Assembly: GCA_032622095.1 (NCBI GenBank)
Contig: CP136061.1
Coordinates: 235,369,815-235,433,814, forward strand
DNA from: Siphonodentalium dalli
Taxonomy: Eukaryota; Mollusca; Scaphopoda; Gadilida; Siphonodentaliidae
Length of the DNA: 64,000 bases
Direction: 5' to 3'
Below, piece by piece: positions 32,852-44,405 of the stretch (positions are counted from its first letter, which is position 1; each line of letters starts with the position of its first letter). The notes beneath the pieces were generated by a model. It was not told where the DNA came from. It saw nothing but the letters and a program-made list of their open reading frames with translations, and searched no databases. Both the position numbers and the translations under genes were made by a program.

Positions 32852-33180
32852 AGAAGCAGGCCTCAAAATATGGTGCTGAATGCTGGTCATTTGTAGAATG
32901 AGGTTCCCAGAGGGTGAATTTAGTGATGCTACCCCGCACAGTGGGCTAGCATCACCAAATTCACCCTCTGGGAACCTCATTCTGCATGGCCTCATCTGCT
33001 ATGGGAAACTGGACATAGATTTAAGTTCCTAGATGGTGATGTGCACCCATTGGGCACCTCAATTTAATATCCATTTGGTTGTCTGCCAATTTGGGGATAT
33101 AGAGAAAAAAAAAAAAAAAAAAAAAACTTGTTAATTTGATAAGAGAGGTGATTTAAATAAAGATACTTTCCAGAAAATAT
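32852..33180. mobile_element. Family Z element, 5' part, with A22 run
   Basis: One hairpin at 32898-32984 (AGAATGAGGTTCCCAGAGGG arms around CCCGCACAGTGGGC) is followed by the Z body ('gatggtgatgtgcacccatt', 'ttggggatatagag'). The body runs into a poly-A tract at about 33105-33126. The far hairpin is missing. Confidence 0.7.
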
Positions 33181-34542
33181 GAGGCATATTTTAGCAGAAA
33201 TGAGGGTATTGAAATCTACTTTTTTGATATACTTGTACCTGCAATGAATGCTCAAACTGAGTCAGTGTCTCCATTAATATGATAGAGCTTTCTCTTGTCT
33301 GATCAAGAATAGAGTTATTCATCTTTGTCTAACAACGCAAATATGGTACCAGTACATAGTAAGTTTTCATCCATCTGACATGGTAATTGTCTTTTAGAAT
33401 GCATGACCACAAAGTTAATGTGTTCATAGTTACATAATACAGGTGTAAATTATATAGTTCTCCAGATATTTTAGACATATTAATAATTATTTTAATTTAA
33501 GCTGAATATTCACTAAAACACGCATTCTGTTAGGTCAATAGCTTCTAACCTTTAGTTTTTTATTCACCAACATCACCTGCTGATGGGTGAACATATCTGA
33601 ATGGAACACAATTGTGATTGACAACGGACATAAAAAACATCCAGCAGCCAGGAGTTTGTACTCAAGTGCAACTGTAAATTTGTTGATATAAAGTCATCAT
33701 TAATTGAAAGGAAGTTGTTTTGGGTGCTGTTCAGAGTAACCTATAGAATGTACCAGAGGTTTGATCATTGGAAAAGAATATCTCGCTTCGTAGCCTTGTT
33801 CATGTGGATAAAAAGTGCTTTTTTTGTGCAGCTTCTTTCTGAAAATATTTTGAACTTGCCGGCAAGGCAAGCCAGCTCTTTCACAATCAGTTTTCAAGCT
33901 CGAAATCATCAGATATTCAACTGAACATAGTACTAAGCATACTGTTGCTAAATAATATAATTTCAAAGGGTACTATTACATCTAAATTGCTGAAATTAAT
34001 TAAATATATGACAATGAGAAGATATGAGTTCTATTCATACATTTCTATATCTATGGTCCATCTTCTGAGTGGAACTTCTCAATTCAATGTCATTTTATGA
34101 GTAGAATCAAAGTAAAAAGCAGAAGATGGTAAACGTAGCATGGAATATTGACTATATCTTTCAAGGCACACCTGATGATCAGAAATAATCAGTCTTGAAA
34201 AAACCGTAATAAGCATCATTGATACACATGGTACAATATAATTACATCATGAGATCGGTAATAGCACAGTAATTACAATTTTCGAAATATTAAATTTCAG
34301 AAATAAGTGTTTTTCCATAGTTCCCATACACAGGACAAATACATAAAAGACAGTTGTGAAATGGATAAAATGGCTAAACAACATCCACTCGCAGCTTAAT
34401 CATTTCCTAATAAACACTAATCTAAAGTTAAATACTGAAAACCCATCTTTAATATAGTTACATATATAATTTTGCCCAATACAATCACATATGCTTGTAT
34501 CAGAGATGGCAAAACACTGACAGGTAAGTGGCACAATCTTCA
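33181..34542. other. No recognised feature
   Basis: Probably TMEM135 intron. No upstream TMEM135 exon was found here. A 60-bp stretch at 33239-33298 has AG/GT borders, but its frame is incompatible (see rejected items). Confidence 0.4.
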
Positions 34543-35313
34543 GGCCCGTTTTATACTTCGAGCCAGACACGGGTCGCGCCAGCCTAATTTGTGTGAAAAT
34601 GACAAAGTCCAAGATAGCGCGACTGGAGCATGACGTATAAAACCAACTGGCGCATCAGAATTTCTCTGGCACGACCCGACGTGCTACACGTCTGGGGCTC
34701 GATGCTGTTTTATACGACGTGCTAAACACGGGTCGCGCTAAGATCATTCAGGAAAAACCATTCCCCATTTAGGACCCCTTTGGCGGAGAGCATGCGCAAT
34801 TTGAAGTTTTTGGCGTCATTACATTATCTCATGAGTCATCCTAGCGCGACCCGTGTCTGGCATGTCGTATAAAACAGCGTCGTGCCACAGACGTGCTAAC
34901 TCTTGGCCGTTATAAATATACATTGAAGGCAATTGTACGGACTATGCATGTATCGACTGACAAGGGACATTTCGTGAAAGTTGGGAATAAATATATTGCA
35001 GAGATATATATTCGAAGGTTCAAGGGAAATGAATGACAAGATCCCGATTTTGAAACCAATGAAAGCGTAAATTATGAGAATCATGCACTGTATAGAGGGC
35101 CAGTTTATAGTGCATTGTCAGAGGAGACTATCGCGGAAATGATTATAGCATTTTGTATCAAAAATGCTAAAATTGTTCGAAATATACGATTACAGCACGT
35201 GCCAGCTGGCTCGACGTATTTATCAAACAAACGTAACACGAGCCAGAGACGCGCCAATGTCGAGCCAGGGGAGATAGCGCGACCCATGTTTGGCGCGACG
35301 TATAAAACGGGCC
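34543..35313. mobile_element. PIF/Harbinger-like element, 771 bp
   Basis: The ends GGCCCGTTTTATAC and GTATAAAACGGGCC are perfectly inverted, with TCA duplicated on both sides (34540-34542, 35314-35316). GGCCC-type termini and a 3-bp TNA duplication fit PIF/Harbinger. The interior repeats 'gcgcgacccgtgtctggc' and 'cgtataaaacagc' in both orientations, near both ends and in the middle. No transposase open frame. Confidence 0.75.
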
Positions 35314-35316
35314 TCA

Positions 35317-36359
35317 GAAGCATCCAATTTGTACAGGAGTCAACCAACAGCGAGAATTGGATGAAGTCACTGCATGCATGCCCCCTACTTCATTACCCCT
35401 GATAACTTAATTTGTATATGCATAAGTACCATTTTGAAAAGCAAGTGTTGAGATAAGCCATATAAGTTTAGCTGAATCCATGTAATTTTCCCAGTCTTGC
35501 ACTGAGTCAGAGATAGTATAAATAATATCTCTGACTGAGACTTGAGGCAATAGAACCTGGTTGGAATAGAGTTATCTACCATAGACTGCATTGCAAGATG
35601 AGACCATTTTCCTCATAGGAAACAACATACCACAGCGTCTGTGATTTAGCTTGATAAGTCAGAAAAGCTCTTGATAGGAAAGTGAAATGCAGATTGAGAA
35701 AAGTTAAGCCAATGATAGGAGATCTATTTATGATAGAAATCACACTTTCGATATCAAATAGCCAATTTTATTGGAATTAATGAATATATTAGCATAATAA
35801 TAACCCGATATCATGCGAGGGGGCAACCTTTAATTTCTACTGATGTATTCTTTGTGATGACAAATATGTCTAAATGCTACGCAAGCCAGAGAAAATCACT
35901 TTACCGTAGCAAAAATCCTAATTTGTTTTTTTGAATAATTGTAAGAAAATAGCTTATCTGTGACTTTTGACATAAGTTCTAGTCCATCAAATGAAACAGC
36001 ACTCTTCCAGTGGGAATATTAAGCCCATTTGGTTTAAATTTACTTACCAAATGAATCTGATCATATTATTTTAGAAATTTCCAATAACCATATAAAATTC
36101 ATGTTAATGATATTTTGAAATATATCTGAAGGAACTCCGAGCTAGCCAAACTTAACCCTTACACTGTCATTGTTTAAGAACACATTGAAGTCACAATAAA
36201 AGGTCGCTTGTCCTTGCTTGTCTACAATTCTGTTTTTAGAAACAACAGCATTTATTTTTGAGCAAACAAAGGGCCAATGCCATGGCAACAAGAACAACAC
36301 TGGGGCCATGTTTAAATACACACATTAGCTATTGCTCATGAAAACTTGATCCAACCGTA
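35317..36359. other. No recognised feature
   Basis: AT-rich sequence with a small inverted repeat around 'gtcagagatagtataaataatatctctgac' (35506-35536). Nothing else supported. Confidence 0.45.
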
Positions 36360-36750
36360 AATTCTATGTTGAAAAATGGTTATAAATCATGCAAAATTAA
36401 TTGGCCCAAACCCATATTCCAACTTGACCTGTATAATTATTGGCTGAGATATACATATACCAACTTTAGTTCTGATCAATTAACACAAAATATATTTTTC
36501 AATTGGAAACCAAAATGTTAACAGATGGACAGTCGTATTGGCTAGAAGGACGGACATGCTGATTGGATAATACATGTACATCAATTTTTTTTTTTCAACT
36601 CTGCTCCAAATTGAAACTGGATTTTCTTTGATAACGCCGATTTACAAAGGTTTCATTTGATACAGTCGATTAGTATTGGAGTTATCATCCAGAGTAGAAA
36701 AGGGGCCATAAAAGGGGCCATAAAAGGGGCCATAAAAGGGGCCATAACTG
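36360..36750 (+). repeat. Diverged 'ccaaatttggttc' class units plus 12-bp minisatellite
   Basis: Two diverged units of the dispersed 'cataactc' class are followed at 36697-36748 by four copies of the 12-bp word ccataaaagggg. The LWPL repeat frame on the minus strand is an artefact of that period. Confidence 0.75.
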
Positions 36751-37067
36751 AGCATAAATTAATAAACAGCTGCTACATGTATATTCAAGTTTGTCTAATA
36801 TCATGGTATATCTTTCCTCCAAATTAGGTTCATATAATTCATGTGCAAATTTCATTGAATCAAACTGATAAGTGAGTACACAGGTACCTTGGTCACTGAA
36901 CGACTGTAGCATTCAACTAATAATACATGTATTGCCAAAAATAACAACCACACAAATAATACCATCTCAGAAAACACACTGTCTGAACTACAAATAATTG
37001 TAAATATTTACTCTCAGAGCTTTGGATATACAATCTTAGACAGTAACTACCTTCTTGTTTATTCCAT

Positions 37068-37430
37068 TTAACCCTTTGAGTGCCAGGTCCGATTTTTGTA
37101 TCAACCCATATACCCTGTGCCAATGCATTCTCTTATATATGCGAGTCGACCATAGGTCGCCTCGCATATATAAGAGAATGCATTGGCCTAACAATTTTTC
37201 ATCATTTGTTATTATTTTTCACAATTTTTTACAATGTTAATAATTTTTTCTTATATTCTTTAACAGACTTATTTTGTAGGTTTAGTGCCAGGGAATCTTA
37301 CGTTTTTCATGGGCATCAAAATTATTACTGTGGATACTTGGTGATAGTTTTGAGTTATAACATGCCCCTAAGGTTTTAACCAGTTTGTTTTTAAATTCGC
37401 TATAGCATGCTTAAGCATACCCCAAAAAAA
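37068..37430 (+). mobile_element. T2 TTAA MITE with hairpin, right-truncated
   Basis: TTAA at 37068, then CCCTTTGAGTGCCAGG, 'gatttttgtatcaacccata' and one hairpin (about 37118-37186). It then continues as an inverse of the hairpin-free T2 body seen at 57338 ('ttagtgccagggaatcttac', 'gagttataacatgcccctaa', 'gctatagcatgcttaa'). The right TTAA end is absent. Confidence 0.85.
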
Positions 37431-37639
37431 CAATCAAATTACTTTTCATTGTTATACAATGGAATCAATGAAACATCTTCAAATTATACATGTATAAACT
37501 GTACAGTGCTGGCAAACTATTTCCAAGAGCCACAGATCGGTGATCCACGTGGAGGGAGGGAAATCTTGTTCGTGTATCTGGGCAAGGTTGTCAGTTGCTT
37601 TCTGGGGTGCATTTCCCAGGTGTAATTAACCCTCTATGT

Positions 37640-37740
37640 TGTCTTTCCTCCAGCCATAAAACTTACAATGTTGTGATATGACCAAGCAGCTGAAACGGCG
37701 ATAAACAACAATGACCCAAACCACCACTAATATATGTACA
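37640..37740 (+). mobile_element. SINE tail relic, plus orientation
   Basis: 'acaatgttgtgatatgacca' followed by 'agcagctgaaacggcgataa' resembles the 3' domain of the SINE at 3577-3850 in the opposite orientation ('aatgttgtgatatggcctta', 'gttgctgaatgcaacattaa'). Confidence 0.5.
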
Positions 37741-38139
37741 AGGCTTATTCATGCTTCAGAAGACTAGACTCCCAATAAATGTCTTATGTTATTTATCAAG
37801 TTTTCAAGACATAGTCTCTGCATTGCTAAATGCAAATGAATCCTAATCGAAATAATATAAAATGAATAATTCATTCTCAAAATGGAAATTTGTGCTGATA
37901 AAAAATGACTTGTATCATTGATGATGTAGATTATCTAATCCACGATTCATGTATTCACATTCATTTATTACCAGAGTGAGGATGTCATAATCACTTATCA
38001 TTAAGAATGAACACCAAAATATTCACGGCTAGATGCATGAAGCGGGTGTATTTTATACACGTATCCACAAGATATATTCATGTAATACACATATGTGGCA
38101 ATGCTTGTGTATTGTTCCGTTGTTTGTTGGCTATGATCT
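37741..38139. other. No recognised feature
   Basis: AT-rich; nothing supported. Confidence 0.4.
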
Positions 38140-38510
38140 GCTGGAGCAGGGACCAGTCTGGAGGTTTCACTTCTCCCTGTTTGGTTACTAGGGAGAAGTG
38201 GACTGCTATCAGGGAGAAGTAACAATGGCTGAAGTTCAATGCACACCCCAACATCAGCCTTCTATGATTCAATAATTATCATGCAATACAAGAGGCCATT
38301 AATAAAACCATTATAATAAATAAGAACACCATTATAATCAGTAAATATATTAAACATGCTGTTGGGACATATGCATACTGGTTTATGAGAGAGAGAAGTC
38401 ACTTCTTCATGTGACAAAAATGGGAAGAGGGAGAAGTGGCACATTTTAGGGGAGCAGATGTCTTCCAAATCGACCTCTAGGCTGGTCCCTGTCAGGAACA
38501 CAAATAACTC
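38140..38510 (-). repeat. Family W repeat, copy 1 ('ggagaagtgg' words)
   Basis: Contains 'cagggaccagtctggagg', repeated 'gggagaagtgg' words, 'gcatactggtttatgagaga' and 'ctaggctggtccctgtcagg'. It is the inverse of the copy at 39595-39945. Confidence 0.6.
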
Positions 38511-38862
38511 AACATCCATTTCTTATATTTACTCTAGCTCAACTATTAAGTCAACTGCAGATTAAAAGAGCATTAAGTGCCCATTTTCAACGTTATTCTT
38601 GTAGCTCATTGCAAGTTTAGTCTACACAAAAATGGAAGCAAGTAGGGGTCAGCGTGCTACTTCATGTGACATAAATTACACCAACCAACTTCCAGCAGTC
38701 ATGTTGCAAAGCGCGAATGCATGTGGGATTGTAATATGTATACATTTTTGAATTAAGCTACCCCCAAAAATTTATAATTATAAAGTAAACCTCAGTGAAA
38801 GCCACAGTGGGGTTTACTCTGTGCTGTGCACTTGCTGATTTATTAGATGGAGTGAAAATAGT

Positions 38863-39109
38863 TTAACACTTTCCATACTAAATGGATTCTTCCATTCAGT
38901 TAAAAAGTATACATTGGAATGGTCTATTATGTTCAGGAAAATAGAGGACAGAAGAATAGATAATACAAGTGCAGAAGTATTCATATTCTTTGGAGGGAAA
39001 TGTTCAGATAATAAGTTCAACAAACGACCTGGTCATTTATTGAAATTATTATGTAAACATTTCCTAAGGAAACTACCCATCAATGACTATTTAGTATAGA
39101 AAGGGTTGA
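38863..39109 (+). mobile_element. T4 TTAA MITE, near full length
   Basis: TTAA at 38863-38866, then CACTTTCCATACTAAATGG. Ends ACTATTTAGTATAGAAAGGG followed by TTGA (one change from TTAA). Contains 'gtatacattggaatggtcta', 'aggaaaatagaggacagaag' and 'aaatgttcagataataagtt'. Confidence 0.85.
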
Positions 39110-39331
39110 AATAGAATTGCACTGTTGCATGACATGAGACATGTGTGATAGCTCTTATGTGTCATTCTAACAATGAATCAATTTTCATAGTTTTTTCCAT
39201 TTTAAAACTTAATATGTGTTATGATCTAAAAATGAGGATGAGTTATAATATTAGATTACATTACGAAAGATAACATTAATCAAAATTTGATATGGAAGTT
39301 ATTTTTTTGGGCCTGACAAATATATGACATG

Positions 39332-39586
39332 CAAGCCTTGAAATAGTGTGTCTGTCATTTGCAGAATGAGGTCCCCAGAGGGTGAATTTAGTGATGCTAC
39401 CCCGCATAGCGGGCTAGCATCACCAAATTCACCCTCTGGTGACCTAATTCTGCTGAGGTGTAAGCAGAATGAGGTCCCCAGAGGGTGAATTTGGTGATGC
39501 TAGCCCGCTATGCGGGGTAGCATCACTAAATTCACCCTCTGGGGACCTCATTCTGCAAATGACAGACACACTATTTCTAGGTTTGA
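39332..39586. mobile_element. Family Z double hairpin, palindromic deletion form
   Basis: Two ~93-bp hairpins, each with AATGAGGTCCCCAGAGGGTG arms around CCCGC...GCGGG, are placed as inverse copies separated by about 10 bp. They are flanked by inverted CAAGCCTTGAAATAG-type ends. The middle of the normal Z element is missing. The same arrangement occurs at 43703-43956. Confidence 0.85.
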
Positions 39587-39594
39587 TGACATGT

Positions 39595-39945
39595 CCTGTT
39601 ACTGTCAGGGACCAGCCTAGGTGACTTGGGAGATATCTTCTCCCTAAATTGTGCCACTTCTCCTTATCTTAGTCCTAGGTAGAAGTGACTTTTCTCTCAT
39701 TTCCCAGTATACATATGTCCAAATACAGTAATGCCCTAATTAATTGACTCCATAACCACAGCAGAATTATGGGTAACTTTTCAGGATTTAGTCGGAAATA
39801 TGGCTTGTTGCCATTCATCGGAAAGCTCTCGCCGAGTAAAATGAACTTTATGTCATCTTCCTGCATAACAGTCCACTTATCTCTCATAAACAAAAAGGGA
39901 GAAGTGATTTTCCCAATTTGAAACCACAAGGCTGTTAGGCTGGTC
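39595..39945 (+). repeat. Family W repeat, copy 2, carrying a Tc1-type MITE half
   Basis: Inverse of 38140-38510: 'cagggaccagcctaggtgac', 'gtgccacttctcc', 'cccagtatacatatgtcc'. A left-half Tc1/mariner MITE (39726-39835) sits within it after TA. Confidence 0.65.
39726..39835 (+). mobile_element. Tc1/mariner-like MITE, left half
   Basis: After TA (39724-39725), CAGTAATGCCCTAATTAATT through 'ggcttgttgccattcatcgg' to 'aaagctctcgccgag'. The right arm is missing, as in the copy at 11240. Confidence 0.8.
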
Positions 39946-40227
39946 GGTGGTTTCTATGGGCCTTGAAATCAAGGAATATCCTCAAAACAATCAAATGTCC
40001 ATTTAAGATGTTGAGGGTGCTTAAATTGTCAAAGGTCTCCTTACATTGGCTAGCTTTGATTTCCGTTGATACATGATGAAATCACAGAACAAAGAAGTGA
40101 AAATCTTTAAACAGTTTTAAAATTGCTGAGAAATATTCTAATAGAATAGAATGAAGGATTGAAAAAAGTTTAGTAAAATGGCCTTGAATAGCCATATATT
40201 TCAATAAGTCCAAGTCTGGATATACTG

Positions 40228-40775
40228 TAGTGTCTGACATTTGCAGAATGAGGTCCCCAGGGCTAGTGTCACCAAAGTCACCCTCTGGGATCCTCATTCT
40301 GCTTAGGCCTCAACTGCCATGTGAGATCTGGGATCAGATTGAAGTTCCCGAGTTGAAGTTGGTGATCTTCCCCCATTTATAGTCACCTTGATTATGTATT
40401 TTGCAAATTAAGGGATATAGAACCTGAACAGAAGTAAAAAAGTAACTAGACAATATTAATTTGAGACTATAGATACTTCCCAGAAGATGAGGCCTAGGAA
40501 AGTTTCTTTTAATTTTTAGTTTAGTTTCGCTATATCCCCAAATTGGCAGAAGACACAATGCATAATCGAGGTGCCCAATGGGTGCAGATCACCATCTTCA
40601 CCATCTTGGAATAAATCTGTGTCCAGGTCTCCCATAGCAGATGAGGCCATGCAAAATGAGGTCTTCAGAGGATGAGTTTGGTTATGCTAGCCCGCTGTGC
40701 CGTGGCAGCCTCTCCCCTCTGGGGACCTCATTCTGCGAATGTCCAGCACCATATTTTGAAGCCTGTTCATCTCAA
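40228..40775. mobile_element. Family Z element, full-length form
   Basis: The left end 'gtctgacatttgcagaatga' and right end 'cattctgcgaatgtccagca' are inverted. The left hairpin is shortened (40243-40305) and the right hairpin diverged (40655-40735). The body between has 'gatgaggcctagg', 'tatccccaaattggcagaag' and 'cccatagcagatgaggcc', giving the fuller Z structure. Confidence 0.75.
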
Positions 40776-40837
40776 GGTGATGACAGCCGGCTGTCGTAAT
40801 AGATTTACATCAAACATCTCAATGAAAAGCTTACAAC

Positions 40838-40905
40838 ATTATGATGAAAGCCACCCGATTGACGATGAAAGCCACCCGACTTACGATGAAAGCTACCCAA
40901 CATTA
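40838..40905 (+). repeat. Three copies of a 21-bp word
   Basis: 'gatgaaagccacccgattga', 'gatgaaagccacccgactta' and 'gatgaaagctacccaac' follow one another at 21-bp spacing. Confidence 0.75.
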
Positions 40906-41764
40906 CGCTGATTTATGTCCCTGTCTCACGTTGTAGTTTAATCACATTACGACGCGATTTTCATTGAGTAGTTCCCCCTTATAATTAGTCTTACCCTGGG
41001 TACCCACCAGGGGGCCCTTTGTCCTGAGGTAAGAACATTTCACGGTATGATTCTCCCTGTGTTGGGACTATGCTTTGATGATGGTTAAATTTGCATACCC
41101 TACATTATTGTATGTCAACCGACTGAACCATGGACATGCCAACACATGAGCTTGTGATAAACAGAGATCTGAATTCCATTACTCTACCAGTTCTATGAGA
41201 GACTGAGCGAACTTTCTGAAATGTACATGGCACTAGATTGGTTGCTTCGTCACTCAGGTGCATAGCTCCCTAGGCTAGGGGTGCAGGAGCAGGGGGTACA
41301 GAGGGGCATAACTTGCCATTTCATTCTTCATAGAATGACCAGAAATACCTCATATCTCATCTAAAACGACCTTGTTATAATGTCCTAAGAGAACACAGTA
41401 TCCATTCCAATAGGGTAATGAACTTGGTCCAACAGTTTAATTAGTTAATAGAGCGCTGTTGAAATGCAATAATACACCCGAGATCATACGTTCTTTACAT
41501 GTATGTCTTCAATTTTGAAATATATGACGACTGTCATGCAAAATGAAAAACTTGAAGTAGGCAACTTTAAATAACACTGAGTATTTGCGGATATAAAATT
41601 TTTATATAGGGTGAACAAAGAAATCTTAATGCAGCAAGCGACTGGCAGTCACTGATTGGTACTGATTAACACTGTTCCTGACCCATTCCATAAAGTATGG
41701 ATGTAAGTTGGGCTGACATTTTAATGTGTGGAACGCTCAAAATGTCAGGCCAACTTGCATCTAC
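40906..41764. other. No recognised feature
   Basis: No repeat terminus. A splice-like 'ttcttacctcag...cccagggtaagac' (minus strand, about 40995-41030) is noted under rejected items. Confidence 0.4.
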
Positions 41765-43585
41765 CATCCAATTTTTTAAAGTATTCATTGGATATATTAT
41801 TCATCAGGAGGAATGTTCAGGAAATATAAGCAGATGACCGACAGACCAACAGAATATAAAAAGGAAACATGAGTCCTATTCATTGTTGGAAAATGTTCAG
41901 AAAATAAGCTCAATAACTAAGACTAATAGGCTAAGGTGACGTTTACACATAGCCGGTGAAGCTGTTACCCGGCGAACCCGTTAGCCGGCGAAGGTTGGGC
42001 AGAGTGTTTACACATCGCCGGCGAAGATACGCATATATTCATGTGTCTCCTTTACTTGTTAATAGTTTTCGTTTTAGTTCTCACTGAACTGCAATATGAT
42101 ATTGCTGTACACCTGTAAACATCTAGCCGCTTCCTGTTAGAGATATGGTTGGCCAGTATAGTGAAATGAAACTTTTTAGAAATGGAAATGCCGAAATTAT
42201 TAATATCCAACTCAAACTTTCAGGTATTGCTATTGGTAATTTTATAGATATTTAAAAAACATTGTTAATGGTTTGTTTGGGTTCACATACAGCCTGTGAA
42301 GAGAGTGTCGCACCAAAAGCATGGCCATTGTCAGTTTTGAGATATTTTCGTCGCATACATCTACAAATTGGTGTCTAATCATTCGGATTGGATTTTATAT
42401 TATATATATAAGTTTCAACATCGCGAATCAAATGTGACACATTTTCCGTTTGCACATTATACAATAAAATATGTTTTTCATTTTACTCGGGCGTTCACCA
42501 TGTCCATGTATATAGGGCCGTGGCGATGGGGGTGTCTCATCCCAACTTTAATCAAAATATTCAAAAGCTGGAAATTTCATACCTGACACGGCAATAGTTG
42601 GACATTTGACATCAGCAATATGTTGAAATTGTTCTCGTATTTTATTTTCAACAATTTGTTATTGGTGATTTCTTAAGGCAACATTTGCTTATTTTTTGAC
42701 CAAATTGTTGGACTGAAATGACCATCAGTTGGAAATGATCCAACCTTATTAGAGGTGCCTCAAGTTTGGAAAATGTCCAACAATTGGAAATCTTAAGGCT
42801 GGATGCTAAGATTTTGCAATTTTCAGGGTTCAGATTAAAAAAAATTCTCACACCTGGCCATAACCACGGTCGGTCGATAAATTCCAAAGATGAACAGTCC
42901 CACACCTCCAAATCAGGCCCTCTAGACCCGTCCCTGTGTAAATATGTCAACGGCGCACTCAGATTTAGATTATTGAACTAATTGTCCATTAAGTTTGAAT
43001 CCACAGAAACGTGCCATCCCATTTCTTCCATATATATATATGGACATACATGTACATGAATTAATTCCCTCAAATGCGCAACAAATGTACCATGCACATG
43101 CAGAGTACGTGTACCATCATCGGTTAGTATTTATAATAATAGCTTATAACCAAGGTGCGTGACCACCGACCTGACAGCTGATTAGAGACAATCAAACTGG
43201 CACACTGACCAATATATACACAGGTGAAAAGCGGGCTGGTCTATCAGCGATTGCACAATAAAATTGTTCGAGTTAATTGTTGAAAGGAAATCACCCATGA
43301 CGGCATGACCCCAGATAAACATCTAACTTAACCGCAGAGCGAATTAGAATCCATACGACAATCAGGTGCTTGTACTAAATCATTTTATCCAAAAGTTGAA
43401 AACCGTATAGCTGAGTATCCGGATAGCCGTAATTCTTATCCGGAAAGTATAAACACTCTATTGTTATCGCTGCCGGCTAAAGCGAATGCGATCTTCGCCG
43501 GGTAATGTATAAACACCCCCTAAGACAGACTGGACATCTCTTAAGGGAACTTCTTGTCAATGAGTATTTAGTAAAGAAAGGGCTA
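41765..43585 (+). mobile_element. T4 TTAA MITE split by a Harbinger-like insertion
   Basis: The left part (to 41934) has 'ggaatgttcaggaaatataa' and 'aaatgttcagaaaataagct'. The right part (from 43521) has 'cttgtcaatgagtatttagt' and 'aaagaaagggctaa', the T4 right end with a mutated TTAA. The two halves are continuous once 41935-43523 is removed. Confidence 0.75.
41935..43520. mobile_element. PIF/Harbinger-like element, about 1.6 kb
   Basis: The ends GGTGACGTTTACACAT and ATGTATAAACACCCCC are imperfect inverted repeats continuing into 'accggcgaag'-type words (left 'acccggcgaacccg', right 'gatcttcgccgggtaatg'). TAA (with a C before it, CTAA) is present on both sides. The interior contains 'aacaatttgttattggtgat' and partial inverse copies, but no transposase frame. 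Non-autonomous. Confidence 0.7.
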
Positions 43586-43702
43586 AATTCTAAATAGATG
43601 CTGAAATGATATTCAGAATTGGGCCCTCGGCTTCAGATATTAAATAGCTTATATTTGTATGACACTCAGGATAACGATTGGCAATCTGTAGATACCTAGG
43701 AT

Positions 43703-43956
43703 CAAGCCTTGAAATAGGGTGTCTGTCATTTGCAGAATGAGGTCCCCAGAGGGTGAATTTAGTGATGCTACCCCGCATAGTGGGCTAGCATCACCAAATT
43801 CACCCTCTGGGGACCTCATTCTGCTTACATCTCAGCAGAATGAGGTTCCCAGAGGGTGAATTTGGTGATGCTAGCCTGCTATGCGGGGTAGCATCACTAA
43901 ATTCACCCTCTGGGGACCTCATTCTGCAAATGACAGACACCCTATTTCAAGGCTTG
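43703..43956. mobile_element. Family Z double hairpin, nearly perfect palindrome
   Basis: Hairpins 43732-43824 and 43835-43927 are inverse copies of each other and each is itself a palindrome. They are flanked by inverted ends CAAGCCTTGAAATAGGGTGT and ACACCCTATTTCAAGGCTTG. The whole 254 bp can fold as one long stem or as two hairpins. Low divergence suggests recent formation. Confidence 0.9.
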
Positions 43957-44233
43957 CCTAGGATACTTTATAGATCATACAGCACACATATATAAATTCT
44001 ATTATAATTTAAAAAGGGGAACAAACTTTTATGTCTAATGCATGTATTCCCATTTCAAATTCAAATGAAATGTACATGTAGATCGAAATTTCAGATTTTG
44101 TTAAAATAAAAACATTGACACATGCAGATAATTAGCCACAACTGATAAACCATATAATTTAGTTATCGAACCACAAAGTGATAGCACAATTATCAGGCAA
44201 AACATATGAAGAGGAGGCACTTTTATATTCATG

Positions 44234-44405
44234 TTAATCCTTTCAGTGTCAAGTCCGATTTTTGTATCAACCCATATTTCCTTGATCATTTTTCAAATTT
44301 ATTGATTATAATAATGTGATACATTGATGGAAAGAGCTCTTAGAGAAAAATGTTCAAGGAAATATGGGTTGATACAAAAATCAGACTTGGCACTGAAAGG
44401 TTTAA
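44234..44405. mobile_element. T2 TTAA MITE, short form without the shared hairpin
   Basis: TTAA at 44234 and 44402. Arms of about 60 bp are inverted: TCCTTTCAGTGTCAAGTCCG and 'gatttttgtatcaacccata' on the left, with their complements on the right. The point after 'caacccatat' where other T2 copies carry the shared hairpin here continues 'ttccttgatcatttt'. Confidence 0.85.

Noticed and set aside
33239-33298. 60-bp stretch with AG/GT borders upstream of the TMEM135 42-bp exon
   Set aside because: In the phase required to join the 32750-32791 exon it contains a TAA stop, and its open frame has no TMEM135 resemblance.
40995-41030. Apparent microexon between 'ttcttacctcag' and 'gtaagac' on the minus strand
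   Set aside because: The segment is a small palindrome that gives splice-like ends on both strands; no family match or neighbouring exons.
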